Source: Micromonospora aurantiaca ATCC 27029 (lineage in GTDB: Bacteria; Actinomycetota; Actinomycetes; Mycobacteriales; Micromonosporaceae). From it: a DNA stretch of 64,000 bases. A model generated the notes under the pieces. The model was not told the DNA's origin. It saw nothing but the letters and a program-made list of their open reading frames with translations, and searched no databases. The first letter of the stretch is position 1, and every line of letters starts with the position of its first letter. Below are positions 8,442 through 15,951 of this stretch, piece by piece. Location: assembly GCF_000145235.1 (NCBI RefSeq), contig NC_014391.1:372001-436000 (forward strand). Direction: 5' to 3'. Position numbers and translations under genes: made by a program.

Positions 8442-9377
8442 TCAGGTCGCGGGGCGCAGCAGCGCCTTGGTGATCCGTTCGCAGGCGTCCATGCCGTACT
8501 CCCAGCCGCCTTCGACGCCGAACGGGGTGCGCAGCATCACGCCCATCGTCCAGGTGTCGCCGATGGCCAGGCAGTTGACGTGGTACTCCTCTTCCTTGTC
8601 CCGGTCGATCCACCCGTTCTTGATGGCGATCTTCTTCTGCTGGGCCGCCGGGAACGCCTTGCGGATGCCGAAGTCGCCGGGAGCGCGTACCTGGCGCATC
8701 TCGTTGAGCAGCCACTTGGTCCACTTCGGCCCGGCCGCCCGGCCGTCGTCGATGCAGAGACCGAGGCGCGCGGTGTCCCGAGGGGACAGCTCGGTGCGGC
8801 TCCAGCCGCCGTCGGAGGCGACCTCGCTGTCGGTCAGCCTGCAGATCGAGATCAGCCGCTCGATCGAGTCCGAGCCGCCGACGTTCTCGTAGAACTCCTG
8901 CGCCCGGGTGTTGTCGCTGTCCCGGATGATCTTCGTGGCGTCGGCCAGCTTCGCGTCGCTCGGCGTCCGGCCTTCCGCGGCGCTCAGGCGCAGGTAGTCG
9001 GCCACCACCCAGGACTTGATCAGGGACGCGGTGGTGCTCGTCTCGCCCATGTTCGCCGAGCCGATGATCTTCCCGGTGCGCTTGTCCAGCACGGACCAGG
9101 CGTACCAGCCCTTGATCTTGAGGCTGTCCAGGTTCTTCGCCTGGAACGGCAGCGGGGCGATCGACGGTGAGGGGGCGACACGCGGCGCGTTGCGGTCGAC
9201 GGACTGCTGCGTGGACCGTTCGCTCGTCGGCTCGGGATGCGAGTTCGCGGTGGCCTCCAGCGGGGAGCCGGGGATCACACGCAGGGAGAGGCCGAGCAGG
9301 CCGACGAGGGCCGCAGCCAGGGCGCTGAACGCGAGCGGGCGCCGGTAGCTGCCGGGCCGACGCCGGGCACCGGCCAT
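8442..9377 (-). CDS. serine beta-lactamase-fold membrane/secreted protein (downstream member of pair)
   Basis: A 311-residue protein with a basic N-terminus and one uncleaved-looking hydrophobic helix (about 14-34), so probably anchored and facing outside. After a Ser/Thr/Pro linker (35-75) comes a penicillin-recognising fold with its three hallmark motifs: SLIK (Ser118-x-x-Lys121), SDN (154-156) and KNG near residue 250. The lysine-Gly box is KNG rather than KTG/KSG. All catalytic landmarks are present, so a serine hydrolase, D,D-peptidase or beta-lactamase activity is possible. Cys residues (RLGLCIDDG, VNCLAIGD, MDACERI) are shared with the upstream paralogue and may form disulfides. Its ATG overlaps the stop of the upstream paralogue (bases TGATG), so the pair is translationally coupled. 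Resistance function is not implied. Confidence 0.75.
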   Translation of the reverse strand: MAGARRRPGSYRRPLAFSALAAALVGLLGLSLRVIPGSPLEATANSHPEPTSERSTQQSVDRNAPRVAPSPSIAPLPFQAKNLDSLKIKGWYAWSVLDKRTGKIIGSANMGETSTTASLIKSWVVADYLRLSAAEGRTPSDAKLADATKIIRDSDNTRAQEFYENVGGSDSIERLISICRLTDSEVASDGGWSRTELSPRDTARLGLCIDDGRAAGPKWTKWLLNEMRQVRAPGDFGIRKAFPAAQQKKIAIKNGWIDRDKEEEYHVNCLAIGDTWTMGVMLRTPFGVEGGWEYGMDACERITKALLRPAT

Positions 9378-10357
9378 CAGAGCTTCCCGACCGGCTGTTG
9401 CGGCACCTTGAGCGCGGCGCCGGGCTGCGGCGCCACGAGCTGGGTGGCGACGGCGGCGCACATCTTCGCACCGTACGGCAGACCGGAGCTGCCCGGGTAC
9501 CGCATCATCACGGAGAGACTCCACTTGTCGGTGAACGCCAGGCAGCTGACGTGCCAGTTGCCGTCGTAGGCGAGCTGCGTCCAGCCGTTCTTCATGTGCA
9601 CCGGGCCCTGCGACTTGATCGTCGCCGGCAGGCCGTCGATGATGCCCCACCGGCCGCCGCCGGACCGCGCGGCCTGCTTGCTGACGCTGCCGGCCACCTT
9701 GGTCATCTCGCTGAGCAGCCACTTCGTCCACTTGGGGCCGGCGGCGCGGCCGTCGGCGATGCAGTCGCCGAGGCGGGCCGCGTCCCGGGGGGACATCTCG
9801 GTGAAGCTCCACCAGCCCTTGTAGTCGGGCACGCTGCCGGGCCTGGTGTCGGTCAGGCCGCAGATCTGGATCGCCCGCGCGATGACCGGGTCGGGCCGGC
9901 CGCCCGGCTGGGGCTTGTAGGAACCGCCCGCCGCCCGGTACACCGCGTTCGCGCCGTCGTCGTCGCTGTCCCGGATCGCCAGGATCGCCGCCTTCTTGAG
10001 CCCGGCGCTCGGCTGCTTGTCGCCGAGCTGGCGAAGGTAGTCCGCGATGATCCAGGCCTTGAGCATCGACTCGGTGGAGCTGGTCTGGTTCATGTTCTTC
10101 GCGCCGGTGACAGTGCCGGTCTCGCGGTCCATCAGGGCCCAGGAGAAGAACTCACCCTTGAAGTTCACCGACACCGGGGCGTCGGCGAGCGTCGGGGGCG
10201 CCGGCGCGGTCGGTGCCGGCGCCGGGACCTGCTCGCCGCCGCCGAGGCCGCCCGCGCCGTCTCCGCCGGAGAGCTTCGCGTACGCGGCCGGCACCAGCAT
10301 GACGCCGCCGATGAGGACCGCCACGATGGCGAGCACCAAGGTCACGCGAGGTCGCAT
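9377..10357 (-). CDS. serine beta-lactamase-fold membrane/secreted protein (upstream member of pair)
   Basis: A 326-residue paralogue of the next gene. Signal-anchor helix at about residues 5-25 (VTLVLAIVAVLIGGVMLVPA), Gly/Pro/Ala-rich linker to residue 58, then the same fold: SMLK (Ser97-x-x-Lys100), SDD in place of SDN (131-133) and KNG in a KNGWTQ context. The Asn-to-Asp change in the second motif distinguishes it from its partner and could alter substrate or activity. Shared blocks RDSD, SPRDAARLGDCI and AAGPKWTKWLL show clear duplication. The ATG at 10357 is chosen because GGAG sits about 10 bases upstream on its strand; it opens the two-gene operon. It is divergent from paaA across a 359-bp region. 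Confidence 0.75.
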   Translation of the reverse strand: MRPRVTLVLAIVAVLIGGVMLVPAAYAKLSGGDGAGGLGGGEQVPAPAPTAPAPPTLADAPVSVNFKGEFFSWALMDRETGTVTGAKNMNQTSSTESMLKAWIIADYLRQLGDKQPSAGLKKAAILAIRDSDDDGANAVYRAAGGSYKPQPGGRPDPVIARAIQICGLTDTRPGSVPDYKGWWSFTEMSPRDAARLGDCIADGRAAGPKWTKWLLSEMTKVAGSVSKQAARSGGGRWGIIDGLPATIKSQGPVHMKNGWTQLAYDGNWHVSCLAFTDKWSLSVMMRYPGSSGLPYGAKMCAAVATQLVAPQPGAALKVPQQPVGKL

Positions 10358-10483
10358 GAGTGGTGAGCTCCAGATGTCTGGCCGGGGGGACCGGCGCTTC
10401 CGCATGGGTTCGGCCCGGTCGCCACTAGGCCGGGGGACGGTGGCCTGAACGGTGACGATCATGAAGCCGAACGGTTTGCCGGT

Positions 10484-10499
10484 CGGAAGTCTACTTCCG
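10484..10499. other. small hairpin in the 10358-10716 intergenic region
   Basis: CGGAAG-TCTA-CTTCCG is a perfect 6-bp stem with a four-base loop. A second, CTGCG-ATT-CGCAG, lies at 10584-10596. The 359-bp gap also holds a CRP-like site (10595-10610) and a paired TGTTACA/TGTAACA (10671-10708). No gene was recognised in it. Confidence 0.4.
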
Positions 10500-10594
10500 G
10501 ACAGCGCGGATGCCAGGTCTCGACACCCGTGACTTTGCCGGGTGGGCGGGATATTGAGCTGCTTTGCCGCTCTTGGGGGATTTCTGCGATTCGC

Positions 10595-10610
10595 AGTGAT
10601 CGACATCACA
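10595..10610. promoter_or_regulatory. CRP-like site upstream of paaA
   Basis: AGTGATCGACATCACA fits TGTGA-N6-TCACA with one mismatch (first base A). It is centred about 114 bases upstream of the paaA start and would also serve the divergent beta-lactamase-fold operon. The paa genes of E. coli are CRP-dependent; for this organism it is inference. Confidence 0.4.
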
Positions 10611-10670
10611 GCCACCAGGGCCGATGGCGGCGTGCGCACGTCCGGTGACGCGAGGTGGCCCTCGAAACCT

Positions 10671-10708
10671 GTTACACCCTCTGGTGTCATTCGTGGCGAG
10701 CTGTAACA
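10671..10708. promoter_or_regulatory. inverted repeat and leaderless -10 at the paaA start
   Basis: TGTTACA (10671-10677) is repeated inverted as TGTAACA (10702-10708). The right arm contains TAACAC (10704-10709), a TANNNT-like -10 ending 7 bases before the paaA ATG (10717). With no Shine-Dalgarno, paaA is probably leaderless, and the repeat is placed to act as an operator over its promoter. Confidence 0.4.
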
Positions 10709-10716
10709 CTGGCTGC

Positions 10717-11781
10717 ATGTATGGCAACGACTTCGCCCCGCCGGAGGACGCTCCGGGCGGCGGCCTGCTCGGCGAGGTGGAGGCGGCGGAGGCGGCGCTG
10801 CGCGAGGCGGCGGCGCGCGCCCGGCGCGGTGGCCCGGCCCCGGACGAGGACGTCGAGGCGTACTTCGCCGACGTCATCAACGCGGACCAGAAGATCGAAC
10901 CCCGCGACTGGATGCCCGAGGCGTACCGCAGGACGCTGATCCGGCAGATCGCCCAGCACGCCCACTCCGAGATCATCGGTATGCAGCCGGAGGGCAACTG
11001 GATCAGCCGGGCGCCCTCGCTCAAGCGCAAGGCGATCCTGCTGGCCAAGGTGCAGGACGAGGCCGGTCACGGCCTCTACCTCTACGCGGCCGCCGAGACG
11101 CTCGGGATCAGCCGCGACGAGCTGGTGGATCTGCTGCTCGACGGCCGGCAGAAGTACAGCTCGATCTTCAACTACCCGACCCTGACCTGGGCCGACGTGG
11201 GTGCGATCGGCTGGCTCGTGGACGGCGCGGCGATCGTCAACCAGGTGCCGCTGTGCCGCTGCTCCTACGGCCCGTACGCCCGGGCGATGATCCGGGTCTG
11301 CAAGGAGGAGTCGTTCCACCAGCGGCAGGGCTACGAGATCCTGCACACGCTGGCGCACGGCACCCCGGCGCAGAAGGCGATGGCCCAGGACGCGGTGGAC
11401 CGCTGGTGGTACCCGTCACTGGCCATGTTCGGCCCGCCGGACGGCGACTCGACGCACAGCGCCCAGTCCATGGCCTGGAAGATCAAGCGTTTCTCCAACG
11501 ACGAGCTGCGCCAGCGCTTCGTCGACATGTGCGTCGGCCAGGCGGAGGTGCTCGGCCTCACCCTCCCCGACCCGGACCTGCGCTGGAACGACGAGCGGCA
11601 GGCGTACGACTACACCCAGCCCGACTACGACGAGCTGATGCGGGTGATCAAGGGCAACGGGCCGTGCAACCGGGAGCGCATGGCGCACCGGCGCAAGGCG
11701 CACGCCGACGGCGCGTGGGTACGGGAGGCCGCCGCGGCGTACGCCGCGAAGCGGGCGGAACGAAAGGCGGTAGCGGCATGA
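10717..11781 (+). CDS. paaA: phenylacetyl-CoA epoxidase catalytic subunit PaaA
   Basis: A 354-residue di-iron subunit of the 1,2-phenylacetyl-CoA epoxidase, which with PaaC forms the oxygenase core converting phenylacetyl-CoA to the ring-epoxide, the key step of aerobic-hybrid phenylacetate breakdown. The family landmarks are clear: [20 protein letters not shown], a central di-iron helix [20 protein letters not shown] (E-x2-H type ligands), VKDEESFH-type block seen as [15 protein letters not shown], and the late [20 protein letters not shown]. Residues 1-45 form a species-specific acidic/Ala-rich lead. It is first of five genes, overlapping paaB by 4 bases (ATGA). Initiation looks leaderless. 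Phenylacetate-CoA ligase and the later pathway genes are not in this window. Confidence 0.96.
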   Translation: MYGNDFAPPEDAPGGGLLGEVEAAEAALREAAARARRGGPAPDEDVEAYFADVINADQKIEPRDWMPEAYRRTLIRQIAQHAHSEIIGMQPEGNWISRAPSLKRKAILLAKVQDEAGHGLYLYAAAETLGISRDELVDLLLDGRQKYSSIFNYPTLTWADVGAIGWLVDGAAIVNQVPLCRCSYGPYARAMIRVCKEESFHQRQGYEILHTLAHGTPAQKAMAQDAVDRWWYPSLAMFGPPDGDSTHSAQSMAWKIKRFSNDELRQRFVDMCVGQAEVLGLTLPDPDLRWNDERQAYDYTQPDYDELMRVIKGNGPCNRERMAHRRKAHADGAWVREAAAAYAAKRAERKAVAA

Positions 11782-12065
11782 ACAGCGCGTCCTCTCCCCT
11801 GTGGGAGGTCTTCGTGCGGGCCCGCCGTGGCCTGTCGCACACCCACGTCGGCAGCCTGCACGCCCCCGACGCCGAGCTGGCCCTGCGCAACGCCCGGGAT
11901 CTCTACACCCGCCGCCAGGAGGGCGTCTCCATCTGGGTGGTGCCGGCGAGCGCGATCACCGCGTCCAGCCCGGACGAGAAGGACGCGTTCTTCGACCCGG
12001 CCGCCGACAAGGTCTACCGCCACCCGACGTTCTACGAGGTCCCCGAAGGGGCTGCGCACCTATGA
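11778..12065 (+). CDS. paaB: phenylacetyl-CoA epoxidase subunit PaaB
   Basis: A 95-residue subunit that bridges PaaA-PaaC heterodimers and is needed for full epoxidase activity. Typical wording [23 protein letters not shown] at the start, then [20 protein letters not shown] and a C-terminal [14 protein letters not shown]. Length matches the family. Its ATG lies in the stop of paaA (ATGA) and its own stop overlaps the paaC ATG in the same way, so the three core subunits are translationally coupled, as expected for fixed stoichiometry. Confidence 0.95.
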   Translation: MNSASSPLWEVFVRARRGLSHTHVGSLHAPDAELALRNARDLYTRRQEGVSIWVVPASAITASSPDEKDAFFDPAADKVYRHPTFYEVPEGAAHL

Positions 12066-12784
12066 GCCTGTTCGACTTCACGCTGGCCGTCGGCGACGAC
12101 GCGCTCATCGCCGCGCAGCGCCTCGGTGAGTGGACCTCCCGCGCGCCCGAGATGGAGGAGGACATCGCCCTCGCCAACATCGCCCTGGACCAGCTCGGCG
12201 CGGCGCGGCTGCTGCTCACGTACGCGGGCGAGCTGGAGGGCGCGGGCCGCGACGAGGACGACCTGGCCTACCTGCGCGACGACCGCGAGTTCCGCAACTG
12301 CCTGCTGGTCGAGCTGCCGAACGGCGACTTCGGTGTGACCATGGCGAAGCTGTTCTTCCTGGCCGCGTACCAGTCGCCGCTCTACACGGCGCTGGCCGGC
12401 TGCGCTGACGAGCGGCTGGCCGCGGTCGGGGCGAAGGCGCGCAAGGAGTCGGCGTACCACCTGGACCACGCCTCGCTGTGGGTGAAGCGGCTCGGCGACG
12501 GCACCGAGGAGTCGCACCGGCGCATGCAGGACGCGGTCGACCAGGTGTGGCCGTACGTCCACGAGCTGTTCGCCCCGGACCCGGCGGCGCCGGTCGACCC
12601 GTCCACCCTTCGGGCCGACTTCGACGCCACCGTGTCCGCCGTGCTGGACGAGGCCACGCTGATCCGGCCGGAGACGGGCTGGGCGCCCGGTGGCGGCCGG
12701 GACGGCCTGCACACCGAGCACCTCTCCTACCTGCTCGCCGAGATGCAGGTGCTGCACCGCGCCCACCCCGGAGCGAGCTGGTGA
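12062..12784 (+). CDS. paaC: phenylacetyl-CoA epoxidase structural subunit PaaC
   Basis: A 240-residue, all-helical partner of PaaA with the same ferritin-like fold but a degenerate metal site; it stabilises the catalytic subunit. Recognisable blocks: AVGDDALIAAQRLGEW, IALANIALDQLGAARLLL, REFRNCLLVELPNGDF, ARKESAYHLDHASLWV, and HTEHLSYLLAEMQVLHR at the end. It overlaps paaB by 4 bases. Its TGA (12782-12784) lies inside a ~50-bp dispersed repeat (12781-12830) that separates it from paaD, the only real gap within the operon. Confidence 0.95.
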   Translation: MSLFDFTLAVGDDALIAAQRLGEWTSRAPEMEEDIALANIALDQLGAARLLLTYAGELEGAGRDEDDLAYLRDDREFRNCLLVELPNGDFGVTMAKLFFLAAYQSPLYTALAGCADERLAAVGAKARKESAYHLDHASLWVKRLGDGTEESHRRMQDAVDQVWPYVHELFAPDPAAPVDPSTLRADFDATVSAVLDEATLIRPETGWAPGGGRDGLHTEHLSYLLAEMQVLHRAHPGASW

Positions 12785-12830
12785 GCGCGAGGAGTGCAGC
12801 GGAGCGGAGCCCCGCAGTCGCGAACGGAGG
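12781..12830. repeat. intra-operon repeat, paaC-paaD copy
   Basis: Starts GTGAGCGCGAGGAGTGCAGC and ends GTCGCGAACGGAGG. It is almost identical to 32200-32250 between nuoJ and nuoK (about 4 differences), and its two ends match 29394-29423 at the nuoG-nuoH junction. It contains the paaC stop codon and ends in CGGAGG, the probable ribosome binding site of paaD, 9 bases before the GTG. Confidence 0.9.
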
Positions 12831-12839
12831 GTGGCGCTG

Positions 12840-13316
12840 GTGACCGACGCCAGGGCGGCCGCGGCGGCGGTGGTGGACCCGGAGATCCGCGTCATCACCA
12901 TCGACGAGCTGGGCATCCTGCGCGCTGTCGACGAGGAACCGGACACCGGCCGGGTCGTCGTCACCATCACCCCCACCTACACCGGCTGCCCGGCCATGGA
13001 CGTGATCCGGGAGGACATCCGCCGGGCGCTGGCCGCCGCCGGGCATCCGGACGCCGAGGTCCGCACCGTCTACCACCCGGCGTGGAGCACCGACTGGATC
13101 TCCGAGGCCGGCCGGGCCAAGCTCGCCGCCGCCGGCATCGCCCCGCCCGCGCCACGCGGCGACGACACGGTGGTGCCGCTGACCCTCGCCGTACGCTGTC
13201 CGCGCTGCGGGTCGCCGGAGACCACCCAGATCAGCCGCTTCGGCTCCACCGCGTGCAAGGCGCTGTGGCGCTGCCGCTCCTGTTCCGAACCCTTCGACCA
13301 CCTGAAGGCGCTGTGA
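12840..13316 (+). CDS. paaD: PaaD, iron-sulfur/zinc maturation factor of the epoxidase
   Basis: A 158-residue MIP18-type (DUF59) protein needed to mature the Fe-S cluster of the PaaE reductase. Visible: the DUF59 core VVDPEIRVITIDELGILR followed by TPTYTGCPAMDVI with the conserved Cys, then a C-terminal zinc-ribbon CPRCGS...CRSC. GTG 12840 was chosen because CGGAGG ends 9 bases upstream; an in-frame GTG at 12831 abuts the ribosome binding site. The ribosome binding site comes from the dispersed repeat. Its TGA overlaps the GTG of paaE. Confidence 0.92.
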   Translation: MTDARAAAAAVVDPEIRVITIDELGILRAVDEEPDTGRVVVTITPTYTGCPAMDVIREDIRRALAAAGHPDAEVRTVYHPAWSTDWISEAGRAKLAAAGIAPPAPRGDDTVVPLTLAVRCPRCGSPETTQISRFGSTACKALWRCRSCSEPFDHLKAL

Positions 13317-14425
13317 CTGTCACCATCACCCGGCCGGTGCGCCGCCGGCCGGTCTTCCATCCGCTGCCCGTCGCCGCCGTGGACCGGCTCACCGACGACT
13401 CGGTGTCGATCACGTTCGCGGTACCGGAGGAGCTGCGCGAGACCTTCGCGTTCTCCGCCGGGCAGCACCTCACCGTCCGCCGCCCGGCCGACGGCGACGG
13501 CGAGGAGGTGCGGCGGTCGTACTCGATCTGCTCCACCCCCGACGAGCTGGCCCGGCACGGCCGGTTGCGGGTCGGGGTGCGTGAGGTTCCGGGTGGGGCG
13601 TTCTCCGCGTACGCCTGCGGCGCGCTGCGCGGCGGCGACACCGTCGAGGTGCTGCCGCCGCTGGGCCACTTCACCTCCGCGTTCACCCCGGACCGGGCCC
13701 GCCGGTACGGCGCGGTGGTCGCCGGTTCCGGCATCACCCCGGTCCTCGGGCTGGCCGCGACCGCGCTGGCGACCGAGCCGCGCAGCACGTTCACGCTCGT
13801 GTACGGCAACCGCACGGCGAACTCGGTGATGTTCGCCGAGGAGCTGGCCGACCTGAAGGACCGCTACCCGACCCGGCTGCACCTGGTGCACGTGCTGTCC
13901 CGGGAGATGGGCGAGTCGGCGCTGCTGTCCGGGCGGATCGACGCCGACCGGCTGACCCGGCTGCTCGACACCGTCGTACCCGGTGACGAGATCGAGGAGT
14001 GGTTCCTCTGCGGCCCGTACGGCATGGTGGTGGACGCCAAGGCGGTGCTCGCGGGTCGCGGCGTGCCGGACGCGGCGGTGCACACCGAGCTGTTCCACGT
14101 CGACGCCCCGCCGGAGCCGGTGAGGCGCGAGACCGACCGGCCCGGGACCGGCACCGAGGTGACGATCCTGCTGGACGGACGCTCGTCCAGTTTCACGATG
14201 GGCCGGGACGAGCGGGTGCTCGACGCGGCCCTGCGGGTGCGCGGCGAGTTGCCGTACGCCTGCAAGGGCGGGGTGTGCTCGACCTGCCGGGCCAAGGTGA
14301 CGTCCGGTGAGGTGACGATGGCGCGCAACTACGCGCTGGAGCCCGACGAGGTGGCAGCCGGTTACGTGCTGACCTGCCAGTCCAGCCCGGTCACCGACGA
14401 ACTCACTGTCGACTACGACGCCTAG
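13313..14425 (+). CDS. paaE: phenylacetyl-CoA epoxidase reductase PaaE
   Basis: A 370-residue class IA-like reductase that moves electrons from NADPH through FAD and a [2Fe-2S] cluster to PaaAC. Domains in order: FAD-binding barrel with RRSYSICS (about residue 64), NAD(P)-binding domain with GSGITPVLGL and YGNRTANSVMF, CGPYGMV near 233, and a C-terminal plant-type ferredoxin with CKGGVCSTCRAKV and the fourth Cys in LTCQSSP. All four cluster cysteines are present. It starts with GTG overlapping the paaD stop (GTGA). It is last in the operon and convergent with the DUF3592 gene 12 bases away, with no clear terminator between them. Confidence 0.95.
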   Translation: MTVTITRPVRRRPVFHPLPVAAVDRLTDDSVSITFAVPEELRETFAFSAGQHLTVRRPADGDGEEVRRSYSICSTPDELARHGRLRVGVREVPGGAFSAYACGALRGGDTVEVLPPLGHFTSAFTPDRARRYGAVVAGSGITPVLGLAATALATEPRSTFTLVYGNRTANSVMFAEELADLKDRYPTRLHLVHVLSREMGESALLSGRIDADRLTRLLDTVVPGDEIEEWFLCGPYGMVVDAKAVLAGRGVPDAAVHTELFHVDAPPEPVRRETDRPGTGTEVTILLDGRSSSFTMGRDERVLDAALRVRGELPYACKGGVCSTCRAKVTSGEVTMARNYALEPDEVAAGYVLTCQSSPVTDELTVDYDA

Positions 14426-14437
14426 CGGCGCCGCCGG

Positions 14438-15088
14438 TCAGAACACCACGGGCGGTGCCGTGGCGGCGCGGCCACGGGCCCGGCTGACGTGCCCGCGCCA
14501 CCCGCCGACCAGCGCGAGCAGGGTCCATCCCGCCGCGCCGAGCACGAGCATGCCCCGCTTACCGGCCGGGTCCACGTCCCGCGCGTCGGCCAGCTCCACC
14601 TCGCCCCGCGGGTCGACGAGCACTGTCAGTCGCTGGCCGACCCGGTAGCCGGGGGAACTGCCCCGGTAGACCAGCGGCTCGTCGAGCCGGCCGGTGCCGC
14701 CCTGGAGGACGAACTCGTGCCGCTTGCCGACGGTCTGCACGTCGGTGATGGTCACCTGCTGGGCGACGCCACGCTCCCGAAGCACCGACTCCGGGGCGAG
14801 CTGCACGGTGCCCACCAGCACGAACAGCGCAGGCAGCACCGACAGGAGGGTCAGCCACCAGCCCCGGTGCAGCAGGCGCAGGCCGACCGCGAAGGCGAGG
14901 CACCCGACCAGGGCGACGGAGATCGGCACCGCGATCGGCAGTCCCACGGTGAGGTGGGCGACCACCGCGCTGACCACGATCACGGCGAGGCCGAAGCCGA
15001 CGAGCACGGCGGTCATGGTGAGGGACCAGAGGGCGGAGCGGGCGCCGGCCACGCGTACGGGGGTGGGCGGCGGCGACACGACTGACAC
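14438..15088 (-). CDS. DUF3592-type membrane protein
   Basis: A 216-residue integral membrane protein. Three hydrophobic segments lie close to the N-terminus (about 19-45, 48-70 and 76-96), then an extracytoplasmic domain (about 97-180) with VTITDVQTVGKRHEFVLQGG, YRGSSPGYRVGQRLTVLVDPRGEVELAD, and a final helix (GMLVLGAAGWTLLALVGG) before a basic tail. The soluble part matches the DUF3592 pattern (small beta domain ending in GD/GQ-x-V-x-V-x-Y/L-DP). No enzymatic role is known for that family. It is a single gene, divergent from the toxin-antitoxin pair. Confidence 0.7.
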   Translation of the reverse strand: MSVVSPPPTPVRVAGARSALWSLTMTAVLVGFGLAVIVVSAVVAHLTVGLPIAVPISVALVGCLAFAVGLRLLHRGWWLTLLSVLPALFVLVGTVQLAPESVLRERGVAQQVTITDVQTVGKRHEFVLQGGTGRLDEPLVYRGSSPGYRVGQRLTVLVDPRGEVELADARDVDPAGKRGMLVLGAAGWTLLALVGGWRGHVSRARGRAATAPPVVF

Positions 15089-15157
15089 GCCGAGAGCGTA
15101 GGCGGGCGGCGCCAGCGCTCCGCTTCCCGCAGTGGCGTTTCGAGTCGACCGCCGTCC

Positions 15158-15186
15158 GTGACGCGTAGAACGTTACGTCCTACACT
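15158..15186 (+). promoter_or_regulatory. toxin-antitoxin promoter with overlapping palindromic operator
   Basis: GTGACG (15158-15163), 17-base spacer and TACACT (15181-15186) form a promoter whose -10 ends 6 bases before the ATG at 15193, so the mRNA is probably leaderless. GTAGAACGTTACGTCCTAC (15165-15183) is a 19-base palindrome with 8 of 9 pairs matching, filling the spacer, which is the ideal place for autorepression by the antitoxin-toxin complex. Confidence 0.65.
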
Positions 15187-15192
15187 TGCCTC

Positions 15193-15471
15193 ATGGAGCA
15201 GATCGCCGTCCGGGAGCTGAATCAGCACACCAGCCGGGTGCTGGCGCGGGTGCGCGCCGGTGAGACGGTCGAGGTGACCGATCGGGGTGAGCCGATCGCC
15301 CGCCTCGTCCCGGTGCTGGCCGGTGACGCGCTTCTCGGCCGGTTGGTGGCCGAGGGCCGGGCCACGGCCCCGACCACGACCGGCCCGGTCCCGATGCCGC
15401 CGGTGCTCGGGGATCCCACGGTGGACGCGGCGGCCGCGCTGGTCGAGGCGCGCGACGAGGAGCGCTGGTGA
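15193..15471 (+). CDS. Phd/YefM-type antitoxin
   Basis: A 92-residue antitoxin. Residues 1-45 are the Phd/YefM DNA-binding fold: MEQIAVRELNQHTSRVLARV, then GETVEVTDRGEPIARLVP. The C-terminal half is Ala/Thr/Pro-rich and ends in a helix (DAAAALVEARDEERW) of the kind that wraps around the toxin. Its TGA overlaps the GTG of the PIN gene by 4 bases, the standard arrangement for a labile antitoxin. The palindrome over its own promoter supports autoregulation. Confidence 0.88.
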   Translation: MEQIAVRELNQHTSRVLARVRAGETVEVTDRGEPIARLVPVLAGDALLGRLVAEGRATAPTTTGPVPMPPVLGDPTVDAAAALVEARDEERW

Positions 15472-15878
15472 TCTACCTCGACTCGGCGGCGGTCATCAAG
15501 ATGCTGCGGCGGGAGGCGGAGACGGCGGATCTGCTCGGCTGGCTGAACGAGCGCGCCGGCACCGCCTTGGTGTCGTCGGCCCTGGCCGAGGTGGAGGTGC
15601 CACGGGCGTTGCGTCGCGCCGCTCCACAGGCGCTGGTGGGTGTGCCCTCGGTGCTGGGACGTCTCTACCGGGTCGAGATCGACGCCACGGTCCGGGCGAC
15701 AGCGGGCGCGTATCCGGAGCCGATGCTGCGCAGCCTGGACGCCGTTCACCTCGCCACCGCCGAGATCCTGGCCCGGCAGGCGGCGGCCGAGTTCGTCGCG
15801 TTCGTCACGTACGACAAGCGGCTGCTGGAGGCGGCCAAGGCGATCGGGCTGCCAGTGGCCAGTCCGGGCATGCCCTGA
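15468..15878 (+). CDS. vapC: VapC-type PIN-domain toxin
   Basis: A 136-residue PIN-domain ribonuclease, the expected toxin of the pair. The acidic active-site residues can be followed: Asp5 in MIYLDSAAVIK, Glu42 in SSALAEVEV, Asp in SLDAVHLATAE (about 91) and Asp in FVTYDKRLLEAA (about 110). All four are intact, so the toxin should be active when freed from its antitoxin; VapC enzymes usually cut initiator tRNA or 23S rRNA. It starts with GTG inside the antitoxin stop. mqnC starts 73 bases later with its own -10, so the pair is inserted between DUF3592 and mqnC rather than being part of the menaquinone unit. Confidence 0.88.
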   Translation: MIYLDSAAVIKMLRREAETADLLGWLNERAGTALVSSALAEVEVPRALRRAAPQALVGVPSVLGRLYRVEIDATVRATAGAYPEPMLRSLDAVHLATAEILARQAAAEFVAFVTYDKRLLEAAKAIGLPVASPGMP

Positions 15879-15938
15879 CCGGGTGGGTCTCTCGTCACCG
15901 GGTGAGGAGTGGCGTTTCCCGCCGTCGGGCCCGCGACG

Positions 15939-15944
15939 TACGCT
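15939..15944 (+). promoter_or_regulatory. -10 element of a probably leaderless mqnC transcript
   Basis: TACGCT ends 7 bases before the mqnC GTG (15952), and there is no good Shine-Dalgarno in that gap. Same layout as mqnA. Confidence 0.4.
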
Positions 15945-15951
15945 CGGGGAT

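Noticed and set aside
8442..10357. Antibiotic-resistance beta-lactamase
   Set aside because: Motifs fit the superfamily but KNG and membrane anchoring, plus duplication, do not single out a true beta-lactamase.
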